This document shows, one piece after another, positions 14,963-22,892 of a stretch of 29,940 nt of DNA. Both the position numbers and the translations under genes were made by a program. Location of the stretch: the NCBI GenBank assembly GCA_045656625.1, contig JAZORL010000082.1:1-29940 (forward strand). Reading direction: 5' to 3'. The notes under the pieces are model-generated. The model did not search any database. It saw nothing but the letters and a program-made list of their open reading frames with translations, and was not told the origin of the DNA. How positions within the stretch are numbered: position 1 is the first letter of the stretch; each line of letters opens with the position of its first letter. Source of the stretch: Scatosoma sp045656625. Its GTDB lineage: Bacteria > Bacillota > Clostridia > Christensenellales > Borkfalkiaceae.

Positions 14963-15889
14963 ATGGATTCAATTCAAAAAGATTTGCTTATGCAGATAGC
15001 CGACTTGCATACCACTCCCGAGGGTGCGTTCAACATTCGCGCAAACGGTGAAAAGGCGGGCAGAAACACGACGGCGAATATCGATATCGTGACGAAAACG
15101 GACGGAAAGGAAGGGATTGACATTATCGTCAAGCCCGGCACGAAAAACGAGAGCGTGCATATTCCCGTGATTATTTCCAAAGCTGGGTATTCGGAAGTCG
15201 TTTACAACGATTTCTATATCGGCGAAGGGGCGGACGTAGTGATTGTTGCAGGATGTGGTATTCACAACTGCGGCGGCGTGGACACGACCTCTCGTCACGA
15301 CGGAGAACACACCTTCTACGTCGGCAAAAATGCGAAGCTCAAATACGTGGAAAAGCATTACGGCTCGGGGGACGGCAACGGCAAAAACGTGATGAATCCC
15401 GTGACGATCGTGCATTTGGAAGAAGGCGCGAAAATGGAAATGGAAACGACCCAAATCAAGGGGATTGATTCCACCAAGCGTGTGACGAAAGCGACCATGA
15501 AAACGGGCTCGGAGTTTATCGTAAAAGAGAAGCTCTATACGCATGGCGAACAGTTTGCCGACACCGATTTCGTGATTGATATGGACGGCGAGGGCTGTCG
15601 TGCGGACGTGATGTCCCGTTCGGTAGCAGGCGGCAATTCCAAGCAAAATTTCCTTTCGACGATGAACGGCAATGCGCCCTGCTATGGGCATACCGAGTGT
15701 GATGCGATTATTATGGACAATGCATCGGTGAAAGCTGCGCCCTGTCTTTCGGCAAACCACGTGGACGCCGAGCTTATCCACGAAGCGGCAATCGGTAAAA
15801 TTGCTGGCGAACAGCTTATCAAGCTGATGACGCTTGGTCTTACGGAAAAGGAAGCGGAAGAGCAGATTATTAAGGGCTTCTTACACTAA
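14963..15889 (+). CDS. sufB: SufB/SufD-like Fe-S scaffold, short single-subunit form
   Basis: The 308-residue protein matches the beta-helix core and C-terminal helices of SufB/SufD but lacks the long N-terminal region of E. coli SufB (about 495 residues). Cys246 in HTECDAIIMD and His273-Glu274 in LIHEAAIGKI align by eye with E. coli SufB Cys405 and His433-Glu434, residues tied to cluster assembly. The ending (EQLIKLMTLGLTEKEAEEQI) is the usual SufB/D tail. There is only one scaffold gene, with no sufD, sufS, sufU or sufA, so a scaffold homodimer with SufC is likely, as in the SUF-like minimal systems. AAGGGGG lies upstream of the ATG. The stop is followed by a dispersed repeat. Confidence 0.88.
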   Translation: MDSIQKDLLMQIADLHTTPEGAFNIRANGEKAGRNTTANIDIVTKTDGKEGIDIIVKPGTKNESVHIPVIISKAGYSEVVYNDFYIGEGADVVIVAGCGIHNCGGVDTTSRHDGEHTFYVGKNAKLKYVEKHYGSGDGNGKNVMNPVTIVHLEEGAKMEMETTQIKGIDSTKRVTKATMKTGSEFIVKEKLYTHGEQFADTDFVIDMDGEGCRADVMSRSVAGGNSKQNFLSTMNGNAPCYGHTECDAIIMDNASVKAAPCLSANHVDAELIHEAAIGKIAGEQLIKLMTLGLTEKEAEEQIIKGFLH

Positions 15890-15893
15890 AAAA

Positions 15894-16020
15894 CGACGGA
15901 TATGCGTCGCAATACGTCGTCAGGCTTGCGTTTTGCCTTGCTCATTTACGCACAGTAAATTCCCGTCGGCAAAGCCGCGCCTTTCTCGTCTTGCTCGCAT
16001 CTGCGCCGTTTTTGCGAAGC
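15894..16020 (+). repeat. Dispersed intergenic repeat, locus 2
   Basis: Starts five bases after the sufB stop. It begins with a stem CGACG (15894-15898) / CGTCG (15905-15909). It carries the hairpin ATTTAC, loop GCACA, GTAAAT (15944-15960) and runs through CCCGTCGGCAAA and a TCTTGCTCGCATCTGCG stretch. Most of its length matches the locus at 22317. The flank to 16116 has another inverted repeat, GGAGCT (16024-16029) / AGCTCC (16045-16050), and the M18 ribosome site GGAG (16101-16104). No gene is seen in this gap. Confidence 0.85.
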
Positions 16021-16116
16021 GAGGGAGCTGGCTAATAGCGTTGTAGCTCCGTGCCCCTTGCTTGCGTACGGCAAAAACATTTAATTTTGAAAAACAATAA
16101 GGAGTAAATATAAATT

Positions 16117-17493
16117 ATGAGTGAACTTGCATACAAAAGAACGAACGTCTACGAAGTCGCAGACGAAGTAAAAATGAAAGCAATCTTCGACTATGCGGAA
16201 GGCTATAAAACCTTCTTGGACGAAGGCAAAACGGAGCGTGAGGTTTGCGCTTACGTGGTAAACGCAGCGGAAGAAAAGGGATACAAACCCTTCACCTTCG
16301 GTATGAAATTAAAGGCAGGGGATAAGGTTTATTACAACAACCGTGGTAAAAACGTCTACTTGATTCGTGTCGGCAGCGCAGACGTTGCAAAAGACGGCGT
16401 TCGTATCGTTGCATCCCACATCGACAGCCCGAGAATCGACTTAAAGCAAGTCCCCTTGTACGAAGCGGAAAATATTGCCCTTGCAAAAACGCATTATTAC
16501 GGCGGTATTCGTAAATACCAATGGGCGACGATTCCCCTTGCATTGCACGGCACGGTGATTTTGAAAAACGGCGAAAAACTCGAAGTAAAAATCGGCGAAG
16601 ACGATTCCGATCCCGTATTCTATATCAGTGATTTACTTCCCCACCTTGCGGCAAAACAAAATTCCCGTCCGCTTGGCGAAGCAATTGAAGGGGAGGGCTT
16701 GAATATTTGGTTTGGCAACATTCCCTATACGGCGGCGGAAAACGACAAGGATAAAACGGTAAAAGAAAACGTTTTGAAGATTTTGAACGAAAAATACGGT
16801 ATGGTGGAAGAGGATTTCCTTTCCGCAGAGCTTTCCTTAGTGCCTGCATACAAGGCAAAGGATATCGGGTTTGACCGCGCGCTCATCGGTGCGTACGGCC
16901 ACGACGATAGAGTTTGCTCCTATCCTGCTTACACCGCCCTTTTCGATACGGAAACGCCCGAGCATACCGTTATGGTTGTCTTGGCGGACAAGGAAGAAAT
17001 CGGCAGCGAAGGGGTTTCGGGTATGCAATGCGCAATCTTCACCGATTTGCTTGGCGAAATTGCGGCGTCCTTCGGCGTGAGCGTAGCGGCAGTGCGTGCA
17101 AATTCGAAGTGTCTTTCGGCGGACGTAAACGCTGGCTTTGACCCCAATTTCCCCGAGGTTTTGGAAAAACAAAATGCGACCTACATTTCCCACGGCGTTG
17201 GCGTGACGAAATTCACGGGTGCAAGAGGTAAGAGCGGTTCTTCGGACGCAGATGCGGAATACGTGGGCTATCTTCGCAAGCTCTTTGCGGAAAACGGCGT
17301 TGTTTGGCAAACGGGCGAGCTTGGTAAAGTGGACGTAGGCGGCGGCGGTACGGTCGCAAAATACATTGCGAATATGAATATCGATACAATCGACGTCGGC
17401 GTTGCGGTAATCTCGATGCACGCACCCTACGAAGTCGTTTCCAAAGCGGACGTTTACGAAACCTACCTTGCCTTCAAAGCGTTCATGAAATAA
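16117..17493 (+). CDS. M18-family aminopeptidase
   Basis: The 458-residue enzyme is a cytosolic M18 metallo-aminopeptidase that removes N-terminal residues from peptides. Expected two-metal ligands are seen: His101-x-Asp103 in SHIDSPR, Asp263 or Asp264 in GHDDRVCS, the Glu-Glu pair 293-294 in DKEEIGSEG, and His435 near the end in ISMHAPYE. Length fits the bacterial group of about 450-460 residues. It has no signal peptide. A second, distinct M18 enzyme lies convergent just downstream. Together with the opp importer and the PepV-like dipeptidase it fits a peptide-using lifestyle (inference). GGAG lies 12 bases upstream. No clear promoter is seen within the repeat-filled gap. Confidence 0.94.
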   Translation: MSELAYKRTNVYEVADEVKMKAIFDYAEGYKTFLDEGKTEREVCAYVVNAAEEKGYKPFTFGMKLKAGDKVYYNNRGKNVYLIRVGSADVAKDGVRIVASHIDSPRIDLKQVPLYEAENIALAKTHYYGGIRKYQWATIPLALHGTVILKNGEKLEVKIGEDDSDPVFYISDLLPHLAAKQNSRPLGEAIEGEGLNIWFGNIPYTAAENDKDKTVKENVLKILNEKYGMVEEDFLSAELSLVPAYKAKDIGFDRALIGAYGHDDRVCSYPAYTALFDTETPEHTVMVVLADKEEIGSEGVSGMQCAIFTDLLGEIAASFGVSVAAVRANSKCLSADVNAGFDPNFPEVLEKQNATYISHGVGVTKFTGARGKSGSSDADAEYVGYLRKLFAENGVVWQTGELGKVDVGGGGTVAKYIANMNIDTIDVGVAVISMHAPYEVVSKADVYETYLAFKAFMK

Positions 17494-17505
17494 TCAAATA
17501 AGCGT

Positions 17506-17519
17506 ACCGTGTACGCGTT
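17506..17519. repeat. Variant of the 17-nt intergenic repeat
   Basis: ACCGTGTACGCGTT differs by one base (CCGT for CCAT) from the copies at 938 and 5808. Here it extends into an inverted repeat, GCGTAC (17502-17507) / GTACGC (17511-17516). Confidence 0.5.
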
Positions 17520-17525
17520 GAATCA

Positions 17526-17560
17526 AAAAAAAGCGTTGCCAAACGGCAACGCTTTTTTAA
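17526..17560. terminator. Bidirectional terminator between the two M18 genes
   Basis: GCGTTGCC (17533-17540), loop AAAC and GGCAACGC (17545-17552) have A8 before and T6 after, so the hairpin works on both strands. It serves the convergent aminopeptidase genes. Confidence 0.92.
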
Positions 17561-17575
17561 TAGATTTTTAAGTGG

Positions 17576-18844
17576 TTATCCGATGCTTACGTTATCTCCC
17601 TCGAACGCAATACTGCTCGAAAAATACGTCGCAACGCATTTCACCATGCTTTCGTAATCGGCTTTTGCGAAAGATTCGCAAGCGGAGTGCATTGCAAGCT
17701 GTGCAAGCCCGATATCTGCGCCTCGCACACCCACGTGGCGAATGGCGAATGCGCCAAGCGTACCGCCGCTTTTAACGTCCGAGTGATTAAAAAAGGTTTG
17801 ATAAGGCACACCTGCATTTTCCATAATCGTCTTTACAACGGCGGAAGAGAGCGCATCCGTGAGATACGCTTTCCCTGCGTGCGTTTTAATCACTACGCCG
17901 CCCCCGAGCTTGACTTCGTTAGTAGGGTCGGATTTTTCAGGATGGTTGGGATGGGTTGCGTGCGCATTATCAATCGAGAGAAAGAAGGAGTCCGCAAGCG
18001 CCTTGTAATATTCCCCGTCGTCGAAATGGAAGGCATACGCAATACGCTTGAGGGTATTTTCCAAGAAATCCCCGTCCGCGCCGTGTGAAGTGCCGCTGCC
18101 GATTTCTTCGTTATCAAAGATAGCGGCTACGCAAACTCCGTCACTATCCGAATGGGAAAGAAGCCCTTGCAAAGTGGCGTATGCGCTCGTCAAATTATCG
18201 ATTCGGGGGGATGCTAAAAACTCGCTATTTGCGCCAAACGAATAGGGCATGTCCGCGTTGACGGCATATAAATCGTAGGAAACAACCCCATTTCCTGCAA
18301 TTTTTTCCACCACGCCGATATTCTCGTTGGACAAGGAATATAAGGGGAGTAAATCCACTTGTTTTTGGATTGCAAAGTTGTCGTTGACGGTGCGATTTTG
18401 ATGTACCGCCAAGGAAGGAATGGATACGAGAAAATCCGATTCTACGGTGTGCGCGCAAAGCTGTGCGCCCTCTCTTTTTACGACCCGACCTGCGATTTTC
18501 AAAGGACGGTCAAGGAAGGAATACCAAATCCCCCCGCCGTACGTTTCCACGTTCAAGGTGAGGTATGCGCCCGATTTTTTTTCGGGGTGTTCTTTGAGCT
18601 TGAGGGCAGGAGAATCGGTGTGCGCCGCCGCAATTTTATAGGAAAAGCGATCGAGCGAGCCGATGGTGAAAGCAATAATAGAGCCGCCGTTTCTCACGAC
18701 GAAATATTTTCCACCTTCGCAAAGCGTCCAATCGTCCGTTTCTAAAAGTTGAATAAACCCGTTTTCCAATAACGCCGCTTTGACGTTGTCTACGGCGTGA
18801 TAAGCAGTATAGGAAGTTCTTAAAAACTCTTTCAAATCGTGCAT
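17576..18844 (-). CDS. M18-family aminopeptidase, second paralogue
   Basis: This 422-residue M18 enzyme is of the shorter DNPEP/ApeB type, with AAAHTDSPALKLK (His75-x-Asp77), NVETYGGG, SPRIDNLTSAYA, the Glu pair in FDNEEIGSGTSHGAD and a late His in QLAMHSACE. All expected metal ligands are present. It is clearly distinct from the neighbouring 458-residue M18 protein: HTDSP versus HIDSP and EEIGSGT versus EEIGSEG. The two probably come from different M18 subgroups rather than a recent duplication and may differ in specificity, acidic residues being the classical DNPEP preference. It has its own promoter and AAGGGAG ribosome site. Confidence 0.93.
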   Translation of the reverse strand: MHDLKEFLRTSYTAYHAVDNVKAALLENGFIQLLETDDWTLCEGGKYFVVRNGGSIIAFTIGSLDRFSYKIAAAHTDSPALKLKEHPEKKSGAYLTLNVETYGGGIWYSFLDRPLKIAGRVVKREGAQLCAHTVESDFLVSIPSLAVHQNRTVNDNFAIQKQVDLLPLYSLSNENIGVVEKIAGNGVVSYDLYAVNADMPYSFGANSEFLASPRIDNLTSAYATLQGLLSHSDSDGVCVAAIFDNEEIGSGTSHGADGDFLENTLKRIAYAFHFDDGEYYKALADSFFLSIDNAHATHPNHPEKSDPTNEVKLGGGVVIKTHAGKAYLTDALSSAVVKTIMENAGVPYQTFFNHSDVKSGGTLGAFAIRHVGVRGADIGLAQLAMHSACESFAKADYESMVKCVATYFSSSIAFEGDNVSIG

Positions 18845-18881
18845 AATCAGGAATTACTCCCTTCAAAATTTCTTGTCCCTT

Positions 18882-18910
18882 ATTGTACCACCTTTTTGCG
18901 CAAAAGGCAA
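18882..18910 (-). promoter_or_regulatory. Promoter of the second M18 gene
   Basis: On the minus strand: -35 TTGCCT (18910-18905), 17-base spacer, -10 TACAAT (18887-18882). The leader would be about 32 bases. Confidence 0.7.
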
Positions 18911-19040
18911 GTCTTTTGAAAAAATTGTTAAAAAATAACCGAATTTTAGCAAGTTTATCAAAAAAATTTCACAAAGCTATGCAATAATAAAAGAGCATTT
19001 CTAAAATAGTAAATTTTCTTAACCAAATTGTTATTTAGCA

Positions 19041-19070
19041 CTTGACAAAATTGTCAAGGGGTTGTATAAT
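19041..19070 (+). promoter_or_regulatory. marR promoter with overlapping palindromic operator
   Basis: TTGACA (19042-19047), a 17-base spacer and TATAAT (19065-19070) form a perfect consensus promoter. CTTGACAA (19041-19048) and TTGTCAAG (19051-19058) are perfect inverted arms two bases apart, covering the -35 and half the spacer. Size and position fit a MarR dimer site, suggesting autorepression. The remaining 140 bases of this divergent spacer are AT-rich, with a partial match (AAATTGTTA) near 19025. Confidence 0.85.
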
Positions 19071-19118
19071 ATTCCTATAAAATTTTACAAAAGAAAAAAA
19101 TATTTTGGAGAGTATAAA

Positions 19119-19592
19119 ATGTCTTGTAAAAAAGGAAATTCAAAAATGGCAAAAAATGGTGAATATTTCAAAAAGCTTTTTCATTTGACGAAGCGCAACA
19201 ATGCGAACACGATTTGTGAGAAGGGTGGGGAGTTTAACGATACGGAAATTCGTTTGTTTAGCGAAATTATCGAGGCGAAAAACGCAGGCAAGCGTTTAAT
19301 TTCCACGCAGCTTGCAGACCGCTTGGATATTACCCGTTCGGCAATTTCGCAGCTTGTCAACCGTTTGGAAGAGAGAAATATGGTAAAGAGAGTTGCAGAC
19401 GACGTGGATAGAAAAATTGCGTATATCGAAATGACCGATTATGCCATGGAACGCTACGAAGCGACGAAGAAATGCCTGTTTGCTTTCACGGGTAAATGCG
19501 TTGAGCGCATGGGTGAGGACCGTTTTGAGCAAATGTGTTCTATGCTCGACGAGTTTCTTGGTATTATCGAGGACGAAAAATCGAAAAACTAA
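19119..19592 (+). CDS. MarR-family transcriptional regulator
   Basis: The 157-residue protein has a winged helix with recognition region LADRLDITRSAISQLVNRLEERNMVKR (65-91), followed by the wing DDVDRK (94-99), both characteristic of MarR. The start at ATG 19119 has GGAG eight bases upstream; a longer frame from 19062 would begin inside the promoter. It lies 37 bases before the ABC exporter-like gene on the same strand, and a palindrome overlaps its promoter, so it probably represses itself and that gene and releases DNA on binding an unknown small ligand. It has several cysteines (3, 33, 119, 127, 140), so redox sensing is possible but unproven. Confidence 0.92.
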   Translation: MSCKKGNSKMAKNGEYFKKLFHLTKRNNANTICEKGGEFNDTEIRLFSEIIEAKNAGKRLISTQLADRLDITRSAISQLVNRLEERNMVKRVADDVDRKIAYIEMTDYAMERYEATKKCLFAFTGKCVERMGEDRFEQMCSMLDEFLGIIEDEKSKN

Positions 19593-19629
19593 CATAATAT
19601 AAGAAGTAGTTTTAAGCAAGGAGAGAGAT

Positions 19630-22314
19630 ATGTTAAAGCTCATTGACATTAAGAAAGACTATGCCACAGGCGCAAGCGCAGTACATGCGCTCAAAGGAGT
19701 GACTCTTTCTTTCCGCAGGAACGAATTTGTGTCCATTTTAGGCGCGAGCGGCTGCGGTAAGACGACGATGCTCAATATTATCGGCGGTTTGGATAAGTAT
19801 ACGTCAGGGGATTTGGTGATCAACGGCAAATCCACGAAAGCGTATAAGGACCGTGATTGGGACGTTTATAGAAACCATAGAATCGGTTTCGTATTCCAAT
19901 CCTACAATTTGATTCCCCACCAAACGGTATTGGGGAATGTAGAAATCGCGCTTACAATCGCAGGCTTGCCCAAAGCGGAACGCAAAGCCCGTGCGACGGA
20001 AGCCTTGAAAAAGGTGGGGTTGGAAAAGGAACTCCACAAACGCCCCAATCAGCTTTCGGGCGGACAAATGCAACGTGTTGCAATCGCGCGTGCGCTTGTC
20101 AATAATCCCGAAATTCTGCTTGCCGACGAACCTACGGGCGCATTGGATACGGAAACGAGCGTGCAAATTATGGATTTGATCCGTGAAATCGCGGGCGAGC
20201 GCTTGGTTATTATGGTCACGCACAACCCCGAGCTTGCGGAGCAGTACTCCACCCGTATTGTAAAATTGCAAGACGGCTTGGTGCTTTCCGACTCCAATCC
20301 CTACGACGGTGAGGACTACGCCCTCGTCCAAGAAACGGAAACGGTCGAGGAAGTAGCGCAAGAAGAACAAACGGAAGAAGTTGTAGAAACGCCTGTTAAA
20401 AAGAAGAAGACGAAGAAGGAACGCTCGGCGATGTCGTTTGGTACGTCGCTTGGGTTGAGCGCAAGAAACCTGATGAGCAAGAAGGGCAGAACGACAGTCA
20501 CGTCGATTGCCGGCAGTATCGGTATCATCAGCGTTTGCTTGGTATTGGCGCTTTCCAACGGTTTCAACAATTTCATTGCCAAGACGGAAGAAGATATGCT
20601 TGCGTCCTCGCCTGTCGGCGTTGCTCGCCAAACGGTGGACGTAGATGCCATTATGAAGGGTATGTCGGGGCATGCGGATATGCCGAAGCTTTCCGAGCTT
20701 GACAACCAAGTCTACATAAACTCCTTCCTCTCGAACATCGCAACGGGGATGATGATCAATAACAAAATCACCCCGCAGTACGTTTCCTATTTGGAAGCGA
20801 TGCCCGACGATTATTACGAAGTTATTCAATATACCTACGGCATCGAGCAACTGCAATATAATATGTTCATGAGTGATCCCGAGTTCTGGAAATTGAATCC
20901 GGAGCTCCCCGCACCGACGGCGGAAACCTATTATTCCCTCTACGAATTGCAAAATAACTACGGCCAAGCATTGATTGCGGACGGCAAGAGTTATGCGGAT
21001 TTGGTTGCCTACGTAGATATTTTGCCCGACGTTGTTTCGACGTTGCCTGGTTCGACGGATTTTGATAGCAAAGACTATTGCGACTACGTGATGTCGCAGT
21101 ATGAATTTGTGGGCAATGAAACGGATAGACTTCCCGAAAATGCGAATGAAGCGGTGTTTGTTATTGGCGATAATAACGACGTGACGGATATGGCGCTTGG
21201 TCAGCTTGGGATCATCACTGCGCCCGAATTTTTGTCCTTGCTTTACGCAGGCGATCCCGAAGGCGCGCCCGAGGGTTTCCCGCTCGTGGAATCGGTGTTG
21301 GATCAAAAGCTGGCGTTTGAGCGTATTTATAATTCGGAATTCTTGCTGTTCAATAACGATGCGCTCTATGAGGAAAATGCGATGGGGAACGAGTTTGCCT
21401 TTACCTACGACGGCACACAGGACCTTTCTAACGCAACCGAAGGGAAGGATTATCGCAAGATTAAGATTACGGGTATTTTGCGTTTGAAGGACGGCTTAAA
21501 CAACGGTTGTTTGAACGCAGGCTTGAATGTCACGGAAAACCTCGTCAACGAATTTATCCAGGAAAACAAAACGGCGAAGATCGTGGAATATATCCATCAA
21601 AATCCCACGAAAATTCCTGCGCTTAATTTGAATAATCCCAACTTCGTAAAATCGGGCACCTTCCAAGCCATTGAAGCGCTTGGCGCGATGGGCGCAAGCG
21701 ATGAAATCGATAGAATCAATCTCTACACGTCAAACTTCGAGACAAAGAAGAAGATGCTTTCCTATTTGGACGAATGGAACGAAATGTGTGCGGACGGAGT
21801 CACTGTCACGGACTCGGAAGGCAACGAATTGACCCTTTCCGATGAATTTGAAATTAAGTATAGCGATACGATCGGTATGATGATGGACATGGTGGAAATG
21901 ATGTTGGACGCAATCACCTACGTGCTTGTCGCCTTTACGAGTATTTCCCTTGTCGTATCTTCGGTTATGATCGGGATTATCACCTACGTATCCGTTGTGG
22001 AGCGCGTCAAGGAAATTGGCGTTTTGCGCTCGCTCGGTGCGAGAAAGAAGGACATCAAAAACCTGTTCAATGCGGAAACCTTTATCATCGGTTTGGCGGC
22101 GGGCGTTTTGGGTGTCGCGGTCACCTACATTCTTTCCTTGGGTATCAACGTAATCTTTAGCAAGGTGGCAGGCATTACGAACATTGCGGCGTTGCCTTTG
22201 CCGTCTGCAGTCGTGATGATTTTGATCAGCATCACCTTGACCTTGATCAGCGGCTTGATTCCTGCCAAGGCGGCGGCGAAGAAGGACCCTGTGGTTGCTT
22301 TGAGAACCGAATAA
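19630..22314 (+). CDS. MacB-like ABC protein: ATPase fused to FtsX-type permease
   Basis: This 894-residue protein has an N-terminal ATPase of the MacB/LolD class: Walker A GASGCGKT (38-45), Q-loop Gln90, signature LSGGQMQR (142-149), Walker B LLADEPTGALD (163-173), H-loop His198. A linker rich in Glu, Gln and Thr (231-255) ends in a KKKKTKKE block (257-264). One membrane helix follows (about 290-310). An extracytoplasmic domain of about 440 residues comes next, then three C-terminal helices near 755-780, 815-842 and 857-878, with the FtsX stretch VVERVKEIGVLRSLGARKKDI between the first two. Such proteins expel peptides or antibiotics, sense them, or act on envelope lipoproteins mechanically. 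Control by the adjacent MarR is likely. AAGGAGAG precedes the ATG. Substrate unknown. Confidence 0.93.
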   Translation: MLKLIDIKKDYATGASAVHALKGVTLSFRRNEFVSILGASGCGKTTMLNIIGGLDKYTSGDLVINGKSTKAYKDRDWDVYRNHRIGFVFQSYNLIPHQTVLGNVEIALTIAGLPKAERKARATEALKKVGLEKELHKRPNQLSGGQMQRVAIARALVNNPEILLADEPTGALDTETSVQIMDLIREIAGERLVIMVTHNPELAEQYSTRIVKLQDGLVLSDSNPYDGEDYALVQETETVEEVAQEEQTEEVVETPVKKKKTKKERSAMSFGTSLGLSARNLMSKKGRTTVTSIAGSIGIISVCLVLALSNGFNNFIAKTEEDMLASSPVGVARQTVDVDAIMKGMSGHADMPKLSELDNQVYINSFLSNIATGMMINNKITPQYVSYLEAMPDDYYEVIQYTYGIEQLQYNMFMSDPEFWKLNPELPAPTAETYYSLYELQNNYGQALIADGKSYADLVAYVDILPDVVSTLPGSTDFDSKDYCDYVMSQYEFVGNETDRLPENANEAVFVIGDNNDVTDMALGQLGIITAPEFLSLLYAGDPEGAPEGFPLVESVLDQKLAFERIYNSEFLLFNNDALYEENAMGNEFAFTYDGTQDLSNATEGKDYRKIKITGILRLKDGLNNGCLNAGLNVTENLVNEFIQENKTAKIVEYIHQNPTKIPALNLNNPNFVKSGTFQAIEALGAMGASDEIDRINLYTSNFETKKKMLSYLDEWNEMCADGVTVTDSEGNELTLSDEFEIKYSDTIGMMMDMVEMMLDAITYVLVAFTSISLVVSSVMIGIITYVSVVERVKEIGVLRSLGARKKDIKNLFNAETFIIGLAAGVLGVAVTYILSLGINVIFSKVAGITNIAALPLPSAVVMILISITLTLISGLIPAKAAAKKDPVVALRTE

Positions 22315-22316
22315 AA

Positions 22317-22441
22317 ACGCATATATGCGTCGCAATACGGCGTCGGGCTTGCGTTTTGCCTTGCTCATTTACGCACGGTAAATTCCCGTCGGCAAATCCG
22401 CGCCCTTCTTGTCTTGCTTGCATCTCTGCGTTTTTGACAAG
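22317..22441 (+). repeat. Dispersed intergenic repeat, locus 3
   Basis: Starts two bases after the stop of the MacB-like gene with the perfect palindrome ACGCATATATGCGT (22317-22330). It then follows locus 2 closely through the hairpin ATTTAC, loop GCACG, GTAAAT (22367-22383) and the CCCGTCGGCAAA and CTTGCTTGCATCT stretches, to about 22441. From there to 22517 I see no gene or repeat. A TATACT at 22479-22484 has no matching -35. Confidence 0.85.
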
Positions 22442-22517
22442 CAACGTAAACCATTCGGGTGCAGCGCCACGCGGGCGGTATACTTTGCAATACGTTGTCA
22501 AGCTCAATAAAACAAAT

Positions 22518-22545
22518 AAGGAAGCCCATTTTTGGGCTTCCTTTT
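22518..22545 (+). terminator. Intrinsic terminator after the MacB-like gene
   Basis: AAGGAAGCCCA (22518-22528), loop TTTT and TGGGCTTCCTT (22533-22543), then more T. It ends the marR-macB unit and its repeat-containing 3' region. Confidence 0.88.
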
Positions 22546-22599
22546 ATCGTGCATAAAAAAGCCGAAAGGAAACATACTGTGCTTAGGAGGGAAAGATTT

Positions 22600-22827
22600 A
22601 TGCGCATTGTCAATATTATTGCTTATATTTTGGTCATTGTCGGCGCGGTAAACTGGGGCTTATTCGGCTTGTTTAACTTCAACCTCGTATCCTCGATTTT
22701 CTCGGGTGCACGTACGGTTGGTTCGGTAATCGTTTACTCGCTGATTGCACTTTCGGCGCTTTGGCTCATTCTTTCTCCGTTCATCACGAACGGCGTATTG
22801 TGGCTGAAAAATAGAGACGCGGAATAA
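22600..22827 (+). CDS. DUF378 small membrane protein
   Basis: The 75-residue protein has two membrane helices (about 3-24 and 40-62) and the DUF378 landmarks NIIAYILVIVGAVNWGLFGL followed by FNFNLV. The function of this widespread small family is unknown. I set the start at ATG 22600, which has AGGAGG at the right distance; an upstream extension of the frame would pass through a terminator hairpin. It stands alone between two terminators, so it should have its own promoter in 22546-22595, but none is convincing. Confidence 0.85.
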   Translation: MRIVNIIAYILVIVGAVNWGLFGLFNFNLVSSIFSGARTVGSVIVYSLIALSALWLILSPFITNGVLWLKNRDAE

Positions 22828-22841
22828 TCGCAACGAACTAA

Positions 22842-22878
22842 AAAAACGGGTTTTCTCATTTCGAGAAAACCCGTTTTT
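22842..22878. terminator. Bidirectional terminator, 16-base stem
   Basis: AAAAACGGGTTTTCTC (22842-22857), loop ATTTC and its perfect complement GAGAAAACCCGTTTTT (22863-22878). It ends both the DUF378 gene and the convergent DUF1508 gene. Confidence 0.93.
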
Positions 22879-22892
22879 ACCTATTTACAAAA

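Noticed and set aside
19804..21306. 500-codon minus-strand frame opposite the MacB-like gene
   Set aside because: Shadow frame, His- and Arg-rich, no domain; the plus-strand gene has all ABC and FtsX motifs.
22434..22462. Promoter in repeat locus 3 from TTGACA at 22434
   Set aside because: No -10-like hexamer at 16-18 bases.
22459..22599. Longer start for the DUF378 protein
   Set aside because: The extension spans a strong terminator hairpin; ATG 22600 has AGGAGG and the family N terminus.
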